Origin: Bilabrum cf. latius
Lineage: Eukaryota > Bigyra: Bicosoecida > Bigyra > Bicosoecida
Length of the DNA stretch: 64,000 nucleotides
Reading direction: 5' to 3'
Assembly: GCA_965178125.1 (NCBI GenBank)
Contig: OZ237746.1
Location: 62,001-126,000, forward strand
Shown here in pieces: positions 35,801-48,900 of the stretch; the stretch's first letter is position 1, and each line of letters begins with the position of its first letter. A model generated the notes under the pieces. The model made no database searches, had not been told where the DNA came from, and saw only the letters and a program-made list of their open reading frames with translations. A program made the position numbers and the translations under genes.

Positions 35801-38629
35801 GAAACGTGCAACAGGCACCCGGCCTCTGGCAAGAGCTTCGAATGCGACCCTCCGCGCATCCGAGGTGCCGTGTACAACTTCGTATCTAATGCGCTCAAGT
35901 GGTCCAGGCCTGACGAGGTGCTGGTCAAGCGGCTCCGGGATAGGGGATAGGACGTTGCTGAGGGTAGGGGCAGGGGAACACGAGACGACAGGCCCAGAGT
36001 AGTTGTGGGCTCAGCCGAGCGTCCTCCTCACCTATGGGGGGCAAGTCAGTGGCGGGAGGCCTGGTCCAAGATGGGGCCAGAGGCGTGCAGTCGGCTGCAC
36101 CGCATTGTGACGGGCCAGTATGGAGGGAAGAGAAGGAGGCCCCACCACGCCGACAGCAGGGCGAATATGGTCGAGGATATGGCGTCGAGAGACGCCTCTG
36201 GGTCAAGCCTGGCCGAGGATCGGGCGGCACCGCACACCCCAGGTCCCATCAGCGCTGGTCCCATCAGCGCTGGTGCCCTCAGCTTGTCCCAGCACGGGTC
36301 CCTACCGTCCATCGGCACAATGTTCCCCGAGAAGGGCGAGGGCGATGGAACTGCTGCATCCACGCCGGGCTGTAGTCCTCGGGTACGAAGCTCAAGGCGC
36401 AGTGTCAAGGGGCGAGGCAGCACTGGAGGCAGTGGCAGTGGCAGCGGCAGCGGAAACGAGAGCAGAAGCAGCAGCAACAGCCGCAGCAACAGCAGCGCAA
36501 TCGATGAGCACGAGTGGGCAAGCGGAAACACACCTGACTCGTAGAGCGGCACGGGTGACTCGTGGGCGGTCAGCGATGGGGAGGACCCAGACATGCTGGC
36601 AGCGGCAGAGGCAGCTGCTGCGGTGAGGAGGGGGGCGTGTGGGCCACTGTCCCAGATGCTGGAGGAAGAGGAGGACGAGGAATCGCTCGGGCGAAGACAG
36701 CCCACCGCCATCGGCATGTGGAGGCACAGCCGCGATGCAGCCAAAAGCACGCAGCGCGAAGAATGTGACCAGCTGCCCACCGAGGCCCAGATTGCCCCCG
36801 ATACTGTGGAGGTGTACGACGAGCTGCTGCGAGGAGTGGAAGAGGTATCAGCTGGAGATGATGCAGGAGTGCTTGTGCATGGGAAGGAGGGATCGGCGAC
36901 CAGCGGGATCGCGTGGGAGGAGAGCGCGTGGGCCGCCGGGGGAAATCGCGGTGGGGAAGGCGGGGTCGAGGGAAAGAGCGGTCTGTCCTCTGGCAGGTCT
37001 TCCAGCGGAGACAATGATGCTTCTAGCGCCACGAGTGTCAGAACCAGCTCTGATCAGGTCATGCCGGTGTGCATGTGGGTGTACGACGAGGGCCCTGGGA
37101 TCCAGAGGAGGGACTGGAGGCAGGTCTTCACCCCCTTCGAGACGCTGCACTCGGGCATCCTCACGGCGGAGGGGCAGGGGTCAGGACTGGGGCTGGCCAT
37201 CACCGCGACGGTGATGAAGATGCACGGGGGGTGTGTGGGCTTCAGCTCCATGCCTGGTGTGGGTAGTGTATTCTTCCTTTGGACCAAGATGCGCGTTGCA
37301 GGCGGCAGCACTGGCGTCAGCAGCCGCAGTCACAGTCAGAGCCACAGCCTGCCTGTGTCAGTCTGCGATGTCAACGACATCTTGGGGGGCACTGAAGCGG
37401 CCACCATCCAGCTGCCACCCCGGGCCATAGCCCCTGGACTGAGTCTCAGCCGACGGTCGAGCGGGAGCGACGCTGCGGGCGGCGGGCTTGGTCTGTGCCC
37501 GGGCCCAGTCAAGGAGGTTGAGGATGAAGACGAAGATGAAGATGAAGATGAGGAGGATGGAGATGGGGTAGCTGGTGTGGAGCAGGAGACGGTTCTGCCA
37601 TTCGAATCAGGCAGCGACAACCAAGAGGTCAGCACCAAAGCCGGCAGCAAAGTGCGAACGACCGGTCCGGTGCAGTCTGCAGGGTGGCGGCAGCAGGCAA
37701 ACACCGCCGGTACTCGGGGGGACAACAACTGGGCAAGGGCCGGTGTATCTACGGCCAGCGCGATGACACCTCTGCACCGTGGCAAGGGGAGTGGCAGCAG
37801 TGCGAATTGGGTGTCGGGAGGTGTCATTGCGCGGGAACAGGAAGAAGATGAGGAGGACCAAGGGGGTGCCGAGGTGGACACGAGCCAGCTGCAGGAGTCA
37901 CACCTTGCACAAGCAGACCCAAGGGCACCATCGTAGCGGTCGGAAGGCCAGCATAGTCTGGATGTCTCAAATTCAGGACCAGCACCGGCAGGGGAAGGGG
38001 CACCGGCACCGGCTGGGGCAGGGATGTTACCTGCAAGCGAGGGTGGTGGCAAGCGCAAGCAGCGCCGCGTAGTCAAGAAGAAGAGAACGAAGCGTAAAGA
38101 GGCAGAGAAGAAGCCTGAAGCAGCCGCCGGCAAGCCCTTGGGCTCAGGGTCGCAAGCAGCCGACCGCGCTAGGACAAGCGAGCCCGCTGACTCGCAGCCA
38201 CAGGGCAAGGTGGTGCTCGTGGTGGACGACAGCCGCACCAACAGGCTCTTCCTATCACGCATGGTGCGATCTGCGGATCGATCCGTTCAGGTGCTGCAGG
38301 CCAGTGATGGGCAGGAGGGGCTGGATGTGCTCAAGCAGAGAGCCCAGCAGATGGGAGATCAGGACCATGGGCTAGCCGCCGACCTGGTGCTGCTGGACTT
38401 CTCCATGCCTCGCATGTCCGGGCCCGAGATGGCGCGGGCCGTGCGCGAGGACAGCGACAGCCGTATCCGCGGGGTGCCGATCGTGGGTGTGACGGGCAAC
38501 GCGCTGCCCGAGGACCAGGCGTTGTTCCGGGAATGCGGGGCGCAGGACGTGCTGCTGAAACCGGTGCGGCGGGTGCAGGTTGGAAAGGCACTAGGCAGGA
38601 TGGATGAGTTGCGGGCCGCACTGGCCTGA
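32858..38629 (+). CDS. Membrane-bound hybrid histidine kinase with receiver domain
   Basis: One uninterrupted frame of 1,923 residues once about 13 UAGs are read as Gln. The N-terminal half has several hydrophobic segments: AWLLAIATAITAIYTFAI, LGTLASFVFAMSVLGFAAV, LMTLLLWLVMVAI, SSVVVVLTVVASIII, an extracytosolic-looking stretch of about 200 residues, FVLFLLICTVTTTVFAISLVL and two more near 35000-35240. Then the H-box VRFLSHECRVPLNSVVLGL (His about residue 824), N-box VYNFVSNALKWS (about 1006), G1 DEGPGIQRRDW (about 1408) and G2 GQGSGLGLAI. The receiver at the C-terminus has VVLVVDDSRTNR, LLDFSMPRMSGPEM (phospho-acceptor Asp about 1847) and LLKPV. About 390 residues of Ser/Gly/Arg/Glu-rich sequence separate N and G1 boxes. 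Neither a PAS/GAF nor an opsin domain is visible, so the stimulus is unknown. UGA stop. Confidence 0.87.
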
Positions 38630-38735
38630 ACAGAGGGAAGAGTGGTGGCCCTGTGGTGCGGTCGCAAAAGTGCACTGTACCGATGCTAACAAACCACACT
38701 GCAACTGCATTTCTTTTTTTTCAAACCTACACAAT

Positions 38736-41700
38736 ATGTCAAGTGCAAGCGGGGCAAGTTCCCCATCTTCTGATGTCCCTTGGGACGCTAGCATGGTGGC
38801 TTTGGTAAGCAACCGGTGCTGGCCCGACACTTTCGCCGTGCGACCTGTGCTGCCCATCCGTTTATCGCAATTTCCTCGGCGGACCCCTCCACTGCGCAGT
38901 GTGCCGCAATCGGGGTTAAACGATCCCATTTAGAACGCTAGCGAGAGCAAGTTCGATCCATTGCGTGCTTCCAGGTGCCCGCGCTCCGCTGCCATTCGGT
39001 CGACTACTTTCGCCAAGTTGAGGATGTGGAGTGCGTGCAGTGCAGGCACATGAGATCAATTCATCTTCCCTCGCTTGTCGTTCTGCGAATTTTAAATCTG
39101 AACGAATGCGGTCTCGAATCTATGGCCGGCGTAGCTGCCCTCCCTTCGCTGGAGCGGCTGTACCTGGACGGCAACAAGATTCGTCGGGTAGAGGGGCTGG
39201 CCAGGCTGCGCCGTCTGCGGACGCTCTGGCTGAACGACAACCGGATCGAGAGCTTGGCTGGAATCCATGGCACCGCCGCAAGCGAGAGCCTCGAGACGCT
39301 GTGGGTGGCCCGCAACCGCGTGCACTCGCTGGGTTGCTCGCTCGAGGGCTGCTCCCGTCTGCAGGAGCTAAACCTGGCCGACAACTCCATTGGGCACTTC
39401 GGAGAACTGGCTACCCTCGCCCGGCTGCCCTCTCTGAGGAGCCTTGCGCTGGAGGACCCCCACTTCGGGGGCAACCCCCTGTGCGCGCTCTGCAACTACA
39501 CCCCCCTTGCCCTCCACCAGCTGAGGGGGGTCCAGGCCCTTGATTCCATACGGCTCAGCGAGGAGCAGAAGGCGGGCGCAGAGGCGACTTTCTTGAAGAA
39601 GCGCATGTACTACAACATGAGGATCCGCACCATCCACAGGAACACTTCCAACGTTCTCAGGCGGGCGGCATCGGCTCTGGGGGCCCGCATCGGGGAGATT
39701 CGCACGGGGGCGAGGCAGCTGCTCATGGGATGGAGGGACCTGCTTGCGGGCATGTCGGCGGCGAGGGGCCTGCTGGAGGCAGGGGACGAGGGGCTGGCCA
39801 AAGAGGCAAAGAGGCAGGAACCCAGGCTGAGGAGCATGCTCCGATCGATCGAGGACTGCGTGAGGCATCGGCTCGCGGCGGAGGTCAGGCTCCGGTCCGG
39901 GCTGGATTCCCTGCGATCCACGCTGCGGAGCGTGTCTCAGCTGCATGTGAGGAGGTTGGTGCTGGAGCTGGAGACCGGAGGCAACATCCGACTGGAGGAC
40001 GGGAGGCGGGGGGAGCTGTGGCACGACTCTTGCGTTGACCTGGTGCGGTCGAGGTTCCACTCGAAGGACTTCCAGGCCGTCGGGATCAAGGGGGTGCGGG
40101 TCAGGAGGGTGACCCGCATCCACAACAGGTACCTGCGGGCCAGGTTCGAGAGGAGGAAGGCCGCCATCATCGGGGCCGATCCGGAGCTGGCGCAGGAACT
40201 GGGGGCTGCGGGGACACAGGGCGGGGCGGGGGCGTCTGCGGCAGGGACCAGGAAGGGTGGGGGAGTGGGAGGTAAGGAGGGGCAGGGCAGGGCCGCCGCG
40301 GATGCGGCGCGGCGCCGCGCGCTGGAGTACCTGTTCTACGTTCCGCAGTGGTCCAGGGAACAAGCGGACCGGGAGCCCTGGCGCGCCGTGGAGGAAATCC
40401 AGCGGATCGCCGAGCACGGGTTCAGCGTCCCACAGCACGCGCAGGCGGCAGCGCCAGTCCCGCCGCCCTACTCTGCCCCCGCCACGAGGCTCCCGCCGCC
40501 TACGTTCGCCCACCCCCGGAAGCGGTTCGGGAAGGCAGCTCAGCAGCCCACGCCCGCCCAGCGCCTTGCGGCCGAGACCACGGGTCCGTGGGAGTACCCG
40601 GCCGCGCCCGGCGTGCTGTTCTCCAACTCGCTGTCTGCCCTGGAGCTGCCTCGAGTGGCGGAGGCAACGGCCCGCACACTGGAGCAGCACCGGGGCCCAC
40701 TGCTGGAGGGGCTGGGCTCCGAGGTGAAGCAGTGGAGGAGACAGGGGGACAGGGGCAGAATCGGATCATCGTCGTCCCCATCATCACCACCACCGTCCTC
40801 TTCGTTCCAGGCGTCTTCCGGGCATGCGGCAGCTGCATTTGGCGTGCCTGCAAGCGTGGCTCAGGTGGCTGCGGCTGCCTTGCGAGACCTCCAGCAGCAG
40901 CAGCAGCAGCGGCATGGAAATGAACCGGGGGAAGATTCAAAGGAATCGGAGCTGAAACCCAGGCCTGCCGCGTCCGGTGCCGGCAGTCTCGACGGCAGCT
41001 CCTCTGCCCCTGCCCCTGCATTTCCCGATGCCAGCGATGCAGCCACCGGGCTAGACGGGCTTGCCGCCCTGCACGCCTCTGCCTCGGACAGAGTGGCCTC
41101 CTGCCTGGAAGGAGCCATTGCCACTGGGAGCGCCGGGAGGGAGCGAGCGGGCTGGAGCGCCACCGGCATGCTGCAGGCCACCGGCATCGAGAGCTCCGGG
41201 GGGCCCCTGTCCATGGGTGGCGCGGGGATGGCTTCGTTCACGAGGCTGGCTGTGAGAGAGAAAGTGGCGAATGAGACGGCCGCTGCCGCTGCGGCGAGTG
41301 GGCAGGGGAACGGGTCCAGGCACGGTGCCTCTGGGAGTATGTCTCTTGACTCGTCTGCCGGCGCTCTGCTGGGCGAGACGGGGCCTCGCCTCACGAGGGC
41401 GGGCTGCTCCGAGGGTGTGCTGCTGATCTCCAAGGTGTTTCTGGGGCATTGCATGGGGGCTGAGGAGGCCTGGGAGCTGCACCACGGGGACGAGGACGAG
41501 GGGGACGAGGACGATGATGCCGATCAGGAGGACTCGCAGTAGCAGCAGCAGGGGGCGTTTGGAGGCAGGAGTCCGGTCTCCTCCGGAGCAGCGAGCCCAT
41601 ATTACAGGAGCTCACCGGCTGCCTCCAGAGCAAGCACGCCCGCTGGCCCCAGCCCAAAGGAGAGAAAGAGGCAGCAGCGCAGGCGACCGGTGCACAGCGT

Positions 41701-44700
41701 GGTGTCGGCACGTGGAGACGATCCCAAGCAGCGGCAGTGGTGCGTGCTGGATCCCAACACGGTACTGCCAGAGTACATCGTTGAGTTCGAATACTTGTAC
41801 GAGCCGTCTGCCGAGGCTATTCGGGCGGGGATCGCCAGTGGGACAGCGATGGGCGCGGGTGCGTCGGTTGCCTCGCAGGGAGCTGGCAGGACCAGTCCCC
41901 ACGATGCGGGGGGGCTGTCAGTGGTGGGCCGCACCAGCGCCGCCTCCCAGGCATCTGCCAGCGCCAGGCACTCGCCCACGGGCAGTGCGGGGGGCAGTCT
42001 CGGGGGTAGGAGCAGCCGGACTGGAGGCGGCGCGGGAGAGGGGGAGGACGGAGACGGCCAATACATCGCTCCTGTGGGGAGCGGGGGCTCCAGCGTGGTG
42101 GCTGAGCTGGAGGCACTGGCCTAGATCGCGCTGGGTGGGATTGGAGGAGGTGGTGGAAGTGGGGGGGCTATAGGGGGGGGCGAGGAGGAGGGCGGGGATG
42201 GTCGAGGGGGGCCGCCCGCCGTGCACCTGGCACCCCAGGAGGAAGCGGATCTGCGGCCTCTGGCCCGTCCTCTGGCCCGTTTCGTGAGAGATTGCTTGGG
42301 ACTGGGGGCGTACTTCGCAGGGCCCGGGGAACAAGAGGCGTAGGACGCGGTGGCTAGAGTGGCGGACGATCTGCCCACCCGACCCACCCCGAGGGAGTGC
42401 CTGGCGCTGGCCGTGCAGGTGGCAGGCGACGGTGGTGGTGTGACGAGCGCGATTGGCGGCGGCGGTCCCGACGGGCTGCAGATGGTGTCGTCCCCCGCGG
42501 GTCCCGCCGCCAGCCTGCACTCGTCATCCCACGCAGCCCTGCTGTCCCTGCCGGAGCCCTCATCCGGCCCCCAGGCCAGCCGGGCCCTCCGTGGACTCGC
42601 CGCCCTGTCCCTGGCATTCTGTTCCCTGCAGTCGCTGGACACCATCGCGCCTCTGCTGTCGATGCTCGAGAGCATCCGGTTGCTTGACCTCACGGGCAAC
42701 GCGATCTGCGAGCTGACGAGTGGGGAGCATGAGCAGGAGGATAGCCAGGACGGCACTGGGGCAGGTGCGGCATCATCCTCCTCCTCCTCCTCTCCCGACA
42801 CCTGTCCCCTGGCCGCAGTGGGAGACACGCTGGAGGTGCTGCTGCTCACTGACAACCGCATCGCTGGGCTGGAGGACCTGCCTGCCTTGCACAGGGCAGT
42901 GCCTGGGCTCCGGTCGCTGTGCCTGCGGTACAACCCGGTGGCGCAGGCGCAGGTGACAGAGGAGACCGCGGCAGCGGGGTCAACAGAGCCCGACACTGCC
43001 GTTGGATTCGACACGGGCGGCGGTGGTGGTGCTTCCAGCAGTGGCAGCGGCCTGGATGCAAGCGAGATCGGCGAGCCGGGCATTCAGGCCGTGCTGTCGC
43101 TGATGCACGCAGGGAGGGCGGGGGCGGCGGTGCCCGACGAAATGCGGCTCCTCGCACCCAATCCCGCCGAGGGGCCCACAGGTGGGGGTCTCCCGCGAGG
43201 CAGTGCGGTGCACCTTGTGCCTGGCAGCGGCGCGGTGGGCGGCAGGTACCGCCGGGAGGTGCTCCGCGCTGTTCCCTCGCTGACCCACATCGACGGGGTG
43301 TTGTTGCTGCCCAGGGAGAGACAGGCGGCGGTGGGGGCGCCCACGAGCGTGTCCAGGGCACTGGCGGCCTCCAGGGCGGTCGATGCGGTGGGGAGGCCAG
43401 CCTACGAGACCAATGCGAGGGGAGGGGAGGGTGCGGTGGAAGATGGGGAGAGGGAGGGGGAGGTGACGGAGATGGGGGCCGTCACTGGCGCACCGTCCTA
43501 GGCCCGAGGTCCTTCTGGTTTAGCCACCATGGTGCAGGTGGGCAAACCCGACACCCTGGATCTCAGCCGGCTGGGCCTGCGCACGCTCCTCGGGGACGGC
43601 TTGCGATCCGTGGGCGGTCTCCGCGTGCTGGACGTGTCTTGGAACGAGCTGACCGGGCTGGAGGGTGTGGGTCACATGAGCCAGCTGGAGGAGCTGAGGG
43701 CCGAGGGGAACAGCCTGTCCAACGGGAGCCCAGAAGGGGCAGCTCCAGCGGGTGATGGGACCACGGGCGCCGCTTCTTCAAGCACCAGCACCAGCACCAG
43801 CCTGGTCTCCCTGCGTCCCCTGGCCCCTTCACTGCTCCGGCTAGACCTGGGCCGCAACCGACTCTCTTCTTTCGAGGGGCTGCAGGGACTAACCCGGCTG
43901 CAGCAGCTGAGTCTCGAGGACAACGGGATCACTCGGCTGGACGGGCTGAGCCGGCTGCAGCACCTCATGGAGTTGTACCTGGGGAACAACAAGGTGCGAC
44001 CGCTCAAGGAGGTGCTCCGTCTCAGGGAATTGCCGCGGGTCATCATCCTGGACCTCAGCGGCAACCCGCTGGCGCTGCAGGGCAAATACAGGCTGTTCAC
44101 GGTGTACCACATGAGGAGGCTCAAGGTGCTAGACGGGGCCTCCATCTCCAGCAGGGAACAGCAGGAGGCCAGGGAACAGTACAGTGGGAAGCTGACCCTC
44201 GATTTCCTGGAGGACAGGCTGCAGGGCCGCAGATTCGACTCCATCCGGGAGCTCGACCTGAGCGCGGGCCGGATCAAGGACATGGAGCTGCTGCCGGGGA
44301 ACAAGTTCTGCAACCTCGAGGTGGTGGACCTCAGGAACAACAGCCTCACGGGACACGGGGTCAAGGGCCTCCGGGCCCTCCCCAAGCTGAGGGTGCTGCG
44401 CCTGGGCTCCAACAAGGTGCACTCGGTGGTGGCCGCGGTGACGGCGCCGGCGCCGAGGAGTGATGCAGCGGCGGGAAATGGCGAGGGGGCTGGGGCTGGG
44501 GCAGCGACGGGGACTGGCAAGCCCTACTCGCCGTTTCCTTCCCTCAGGGAGCTGGATCTGTCCCAGAACGCGGTCGCGGACGTGGGTGCTGTGGGGCTGC
44601 AGCACCTGCCGGGTGTGACGAGCGTGGATCTCAGCGGCAACGACATCACCAAGCTGCAAGGGGGGCTCAGGGGCTGCGGGCACCTGCGGTCTCTGTCGCT

Positions 44701-45595
44701 GAGCAAGAACAGGATCCGGGTCGTCGAGCTGTCCGACATGCAGGCGCTGACGGGGCTGACGTCGCTGCGGCTGGCGGAGAACGGGATCAAGCAGCTCGGC
44801 GGGCTGACCTGCCTGCAGCCGCTGCAGCTGCTGGACCTCTCGGGCAACCGGGTGCACGACATGTTCGAGATAGAGAAGCTGGCCGCACTGCCCTTCCTCG
44901 CCGATCTGAGGATGCAGGGCAACCCGGTGTGCAGGCGGCAGCTGTACAGGCTGGGCGTGCTCCGTCACCTAGACCTCCTCGCCAGGCTGGACGGGCAGCC
45001 TGCCACTGACGAGGAGAAGCAGAGGGCCGCCGCCATGTTCGACGGGGGCGGGGGCGGGGGCGGGGGCGTTGTCGAGGACGGGGGGGGCAGGAGGACCCCA
45101 GGAGGGGGAGTGACGTACTACGGTGGACCAGGGGGTGGTGCTGTGACGAGTGCGAGGTCTGGTTCCCCCGGGATGGGGGTGCTGGGGGTGGCGGGGTCCT
45201 CGGCCGGGGGGGGCCCGGGTTCCAGGGGTCGTGTGACGGCCGTGACCCTGGGCGCGCTGTCGGTGATGGGGTCGGGGCGTGGGGGGCGGGGGATGGTGGG
45301 GAGGGGGGGAACAGGTCTGGTCGCGGGTCTGGTGCCCAGTCGGGGCGGTGGATCAGGTGTGCTGGGCGGGGGGTTCGGAGTGGGGGGGGGTGAGGCGGGG
45401 GTGCTGGCCGCGAGGGGCTCCCGCAGGCGCGGGGGCGCTGGGAGCGGTGCCTCCGGGCGGTCCGTGAGCGGAGGACTGGTGGGAGGGGCTGCCCCGGGGA
45501 CCAGGGGGTCTGCAAGTGGAGCACACGGCCACGGGTCACGGAGGTCTCCGCGGGCAGTACGCTACGGCAGCTCGTCAGCTTCGTTCCGCGGCTGA
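38736..45595 (+). CDS. LRRC9-like leucine-rich repeat protein
   Basis: Exons 38736..38804 and 38975..45595 (intron GTAAGC...CTTCCAG, phase 0) give 2,229 residues. The first exon supplies the ATG that the large frame lacks. N-terminal SDS22-type LRRs (LPSLERLYLDGNKI, LRRLRTLWLNDNRI) end in an LRR cap, then LKKRMYYNMRIRTIHRN, a motif I associate with LRRC9. VRVRRVTRIHNRYLRARFE in the middle also resembles that family. After a Ser/Gly/Ala-rich region, a second LRR block begins near 42590 and a third from about 43540 to 44960 (LLDLSGNRVHDMF and similar). The tail is Gly-rich. LRRC9 is known mainly from ciliated lineages, so a flagellar or basal-body role is a fair guess. UAGs at 41540, 42122, about 42342 and 43499 are Gln. 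Confidence 0.8.
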
Positions 45596-45943
45596 CGGAT
45601 CCAAAATTTGGATTCCAAATTCCACAATTTCAAATCCTTGCAAGCACTTTATTGACCGAACGAACAGGACTATGAGAAATCATGTCTAGAAAACTACACA
45701 GCAACGATCGGAGAGAAGGAGGGAATGTCACGTTGCCCATGGACGGAATGAGAGCGCCCGAGGGAGGGAGCGCCCCAGCCCACAGAAGGGGAGATAGTGG
45801 GGAGCACGAGGCCACCCCAGGATAAGGTAAAAGCCCGCGGCCAGACGAGTCATCCCTGCCGCACGAGCCGCCAGACAGGCGGCAACATCCTGATCCGGAT
45901 TGGCCAGCACGGCCATGCTCAGCCCTAAGTGGAGTCATCCTTC
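45596..45943. other. Convergent 3' spacer
   Basis: 348 bp between the UGA stops of the LRRC9-like gene (+) and the channelrhodopsin-like gene (-). It starts with an AT-rich stretch; AATAAA on the minus strand lies near 45650. No gene is seen. Confidence 0.4.
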
Positions 45944-48900
45944 TCACATCGGCAGGTCGCGCCGGCGGGAACCGCTGCGCCCGCTCCTCCGGCTCCTACG
46001 GCCGGAGCTGGAGTACCCGCCCGCCTCACTGTCCTCGTCATCCTTGCCCCCGAAGGCAGCCCCCATCCCGCCCACGCTGGAGCCCCGCCCCATCCCGTCC
46101 CCTCGGCGGCTCTTGCTCCTCCGGCTCCTGCGGCCGCTCCTGCCGCCCCCTTCTCCTCCCCCGGTCATCCCCAGCTGCGAGCCTTCCCTCCTCACCCCAC
46201 CCCCTCCCCCTCCCTCCAGGTCGATGTCACGCGGATCCACTGCCCCCCTGCCAGGGGGCACGACACCCGGGGAGCTCCCCCCCAGTGCCCCCACGAGCCC
46301 CTGTGCGCTGCTCCTGCGGCCCCTGCCACCACCACCCATGGAGCCCCTACGGCCCCGGGACCGAGGCCTGCCCTAGGCCACGGCACCGGCCGCCTCCTCC
46401 TCCTCCTCCTCGTCATCGCCCATGCCCTGATCATAGAACAGCGCGTTGCTCAGGTTGATCAGCCCGCTGTCCTCCCGCCGCACCCGCGCCTCCCCGTACC
46501 CCACGTCCAGCACGCTCGCCACGTCGTCGTCACGGTGGTCTCCCCGGTGGCCCCGGCCGCCCCTCAGCTGCGAGGCGGCGTGGGCCTCGAGGGCGGCCCG
46601 GCGAGAGAGCAGCGCAGCCGCGCGCTGCTTGGCCGTGGCCTGCGCGGCGGTCGCAACCACCCGGCAGGCGTTCTTCTTGGACTGCTCCGCCTCCCTGCGG
46701 GTGCCCTTCGCGTCTGCCAGGCGGTCCACCAGCGCCCCCAGGTACTCCGGGTTCGCGGGGTGCCTGAGGAACACGCGGCAGCCCAGCTCGGCCATCTCAC
46801 GACGGCTCATGTGCGCGGAGGTCTTGGGGCCCGCGGAGCCGTCGGCGGGTGCCGCACCAGCCGCAGAGGCGGTCCGCCCGCGCAGCTCCCTGGGCAGCTT
46901 GAGGCGGTACCCGACCACGTACAGGGGCCCGAACAGCCGGCGAGTGCGCATGGCCGGGCTGTCCACGGCACCGTCGTCGCTCTCCTCCCCCTCCTCCTCG
47001 TCACTGGAGGGCTCCTCCGAGTCCTCATCGCTGGCATCGGCTCCGGATCCGTCCAGGGACACGGACTCGGCCCTCCCCGATGGCTTCCACCCGGCGGGCT
47101 TGGCCTTGCCCTTGGCTCCCTCCTGCCCGTCAAAGCCCCTCTGCGCCTGCGCGGCGCTGTAGACGAGCAGCCCCGCGGCCTTCGCGTCCCCTTTGGCCAT
47201 CGAGGTGACCCTCCGCACCTCCTCGCCGTTCACCATCACGGCCGCGTACTGCTTGGTCCTGCCCTTGGCCGCCACGAACCTGAAGTCCTTTGCCCGGAAC
47301 AGGAAGTCCGCCTGCACCTCCACGCCATTGCCCTCCGCGTTCACCCTCTCGAGAGCGTCCTCCATCATGCGCTGCCTCACCGGATCCGGCTCCACGATGA
47401 GCACCCTGACCCTGAGCCTCCGGGCGTCCCTCTGCAGGTGCTCCATGGCACGCTGCACCACGCCCAGCAAGGCGCTCTCGTCCATGGCCACGTCCGCCTG
47501 GCTGGTGGCGCCCAGGGCAGCGGCCAGGGCGGGATCCGCGGGTCCGTCGGTGAGGGCGAGGGGGTCGGCGACGGCTCCTCCACCCCCGATGCGGGGGGCA
47601 GAGGCGCCGTGGTTCCGCCCGGAGGCTGACGCGGCGGAGGAGGGGACGGGCTGCGCGTTGCCTGCCTCGTCCGCCTGCCGCTTGATGTCCGAATCGTCCA
47701 GTGCCTCCTCGGCTGCCTCCGCTGCAGCCTTGGCCTTGGCGGCTGCGCGGGCGGCCTTCTTTGAGCTCTTGTTGCCCTCGGCGGTGATGTCCAGGGACGC
47801 GATGCCGTGCTTGCGCTGGGGAACCAGGCGCCAGCGGACCCACCACGCCACGAAGGACTGCACGTTCTTGGAGACCTGCGTGTGCGGCGGGGTGGTGCAG
47901 GCGCAGGTGCAGGGGCAGGTGCAGGTATGATACGGGACTCGTGAATTTGCTTGCTACCGTGCTAAAACTTTGGACTTGTCGATATGTGTCGCCGTATTGG
48001 ATTACCAGTCGGCAGTAGGCGATGCGGCAATGCCGGCCTGCCGCAACAAGTATCTCCGACGGCCCAAATCGCAGCGACCGTGCCCGTTGGCTGCCAGTGC
48101 AGCAGACTCCCGCGGCAGTCGCATCGCGCGAAGTATTTGTAATACGCCATCAAAGAAGCACGAGTACTCACGATGTCCAAGATAGCGTGCAGGATGATGG
48201 ACGAGGATATGTCGATGACGCCGAAACCTTCGGGGCCGAGCAGCCACACCACTGCGACGACGATGCGGACGAAAGGGCGTGTAAACGGGATGCAGCAATG
48301 CTTACGGGCGAATCCAACGCTAGTGCACGGTCCATTTAGTTTGTATTTCTACGATCTCGCCGTGCTCGGCGCCACTCACGAGGAAACATGGTCCAAGACG
48401 TGAAGAAAAGACCGAACAGCGTGTTGACTCCCTTGTGCGCAGCCTCGGGATATGACTGGATGCAGCGCCCCCACACATCGTACATGATGTAGAAAATACC
48501 AGCCCCAGCCATGAGCCCGAGCAGGAACAGTACGACCTTGGCGGGTCCCTGCGGGATAGAGGATCCGGTCTTTAACGAGCCAGCAATGCTTCGGAGATGC
48601 GAGCCACGATTCAGGCACCAATCTGAGACTCACGCCGTAAATGATAGCTCCAACACCAAACACAATCATGAGCTGGTCAAGGATCAGCAGAGTCAGCGTG
48701 TCGGTTGGCTTCTTGAGCTTGCGGCTCAGCGGCATGTTGGAGAGCAGGATCAGGAGCACTGGGCACGTGGCTAGCCAGCCGCCGTACCTCATGTAGTTGA
48801 ATGGCGTGCCATCGAGGTCAATCAGCGCGTTGCCTCCGAACACCAGCCCAATCAGGTACGTTGACGGCTCTGCGAAGGCGAGCGAGGACAAGCCGTGAGA

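Noticed and set aside
39368-40690. 440-codon minus-strand frame opposite the LRRC9-like gene
   Set aside because: Mirror of LRR codons with no domain of its own; the plus frame has clear LRR and LRRC9-like motifs.
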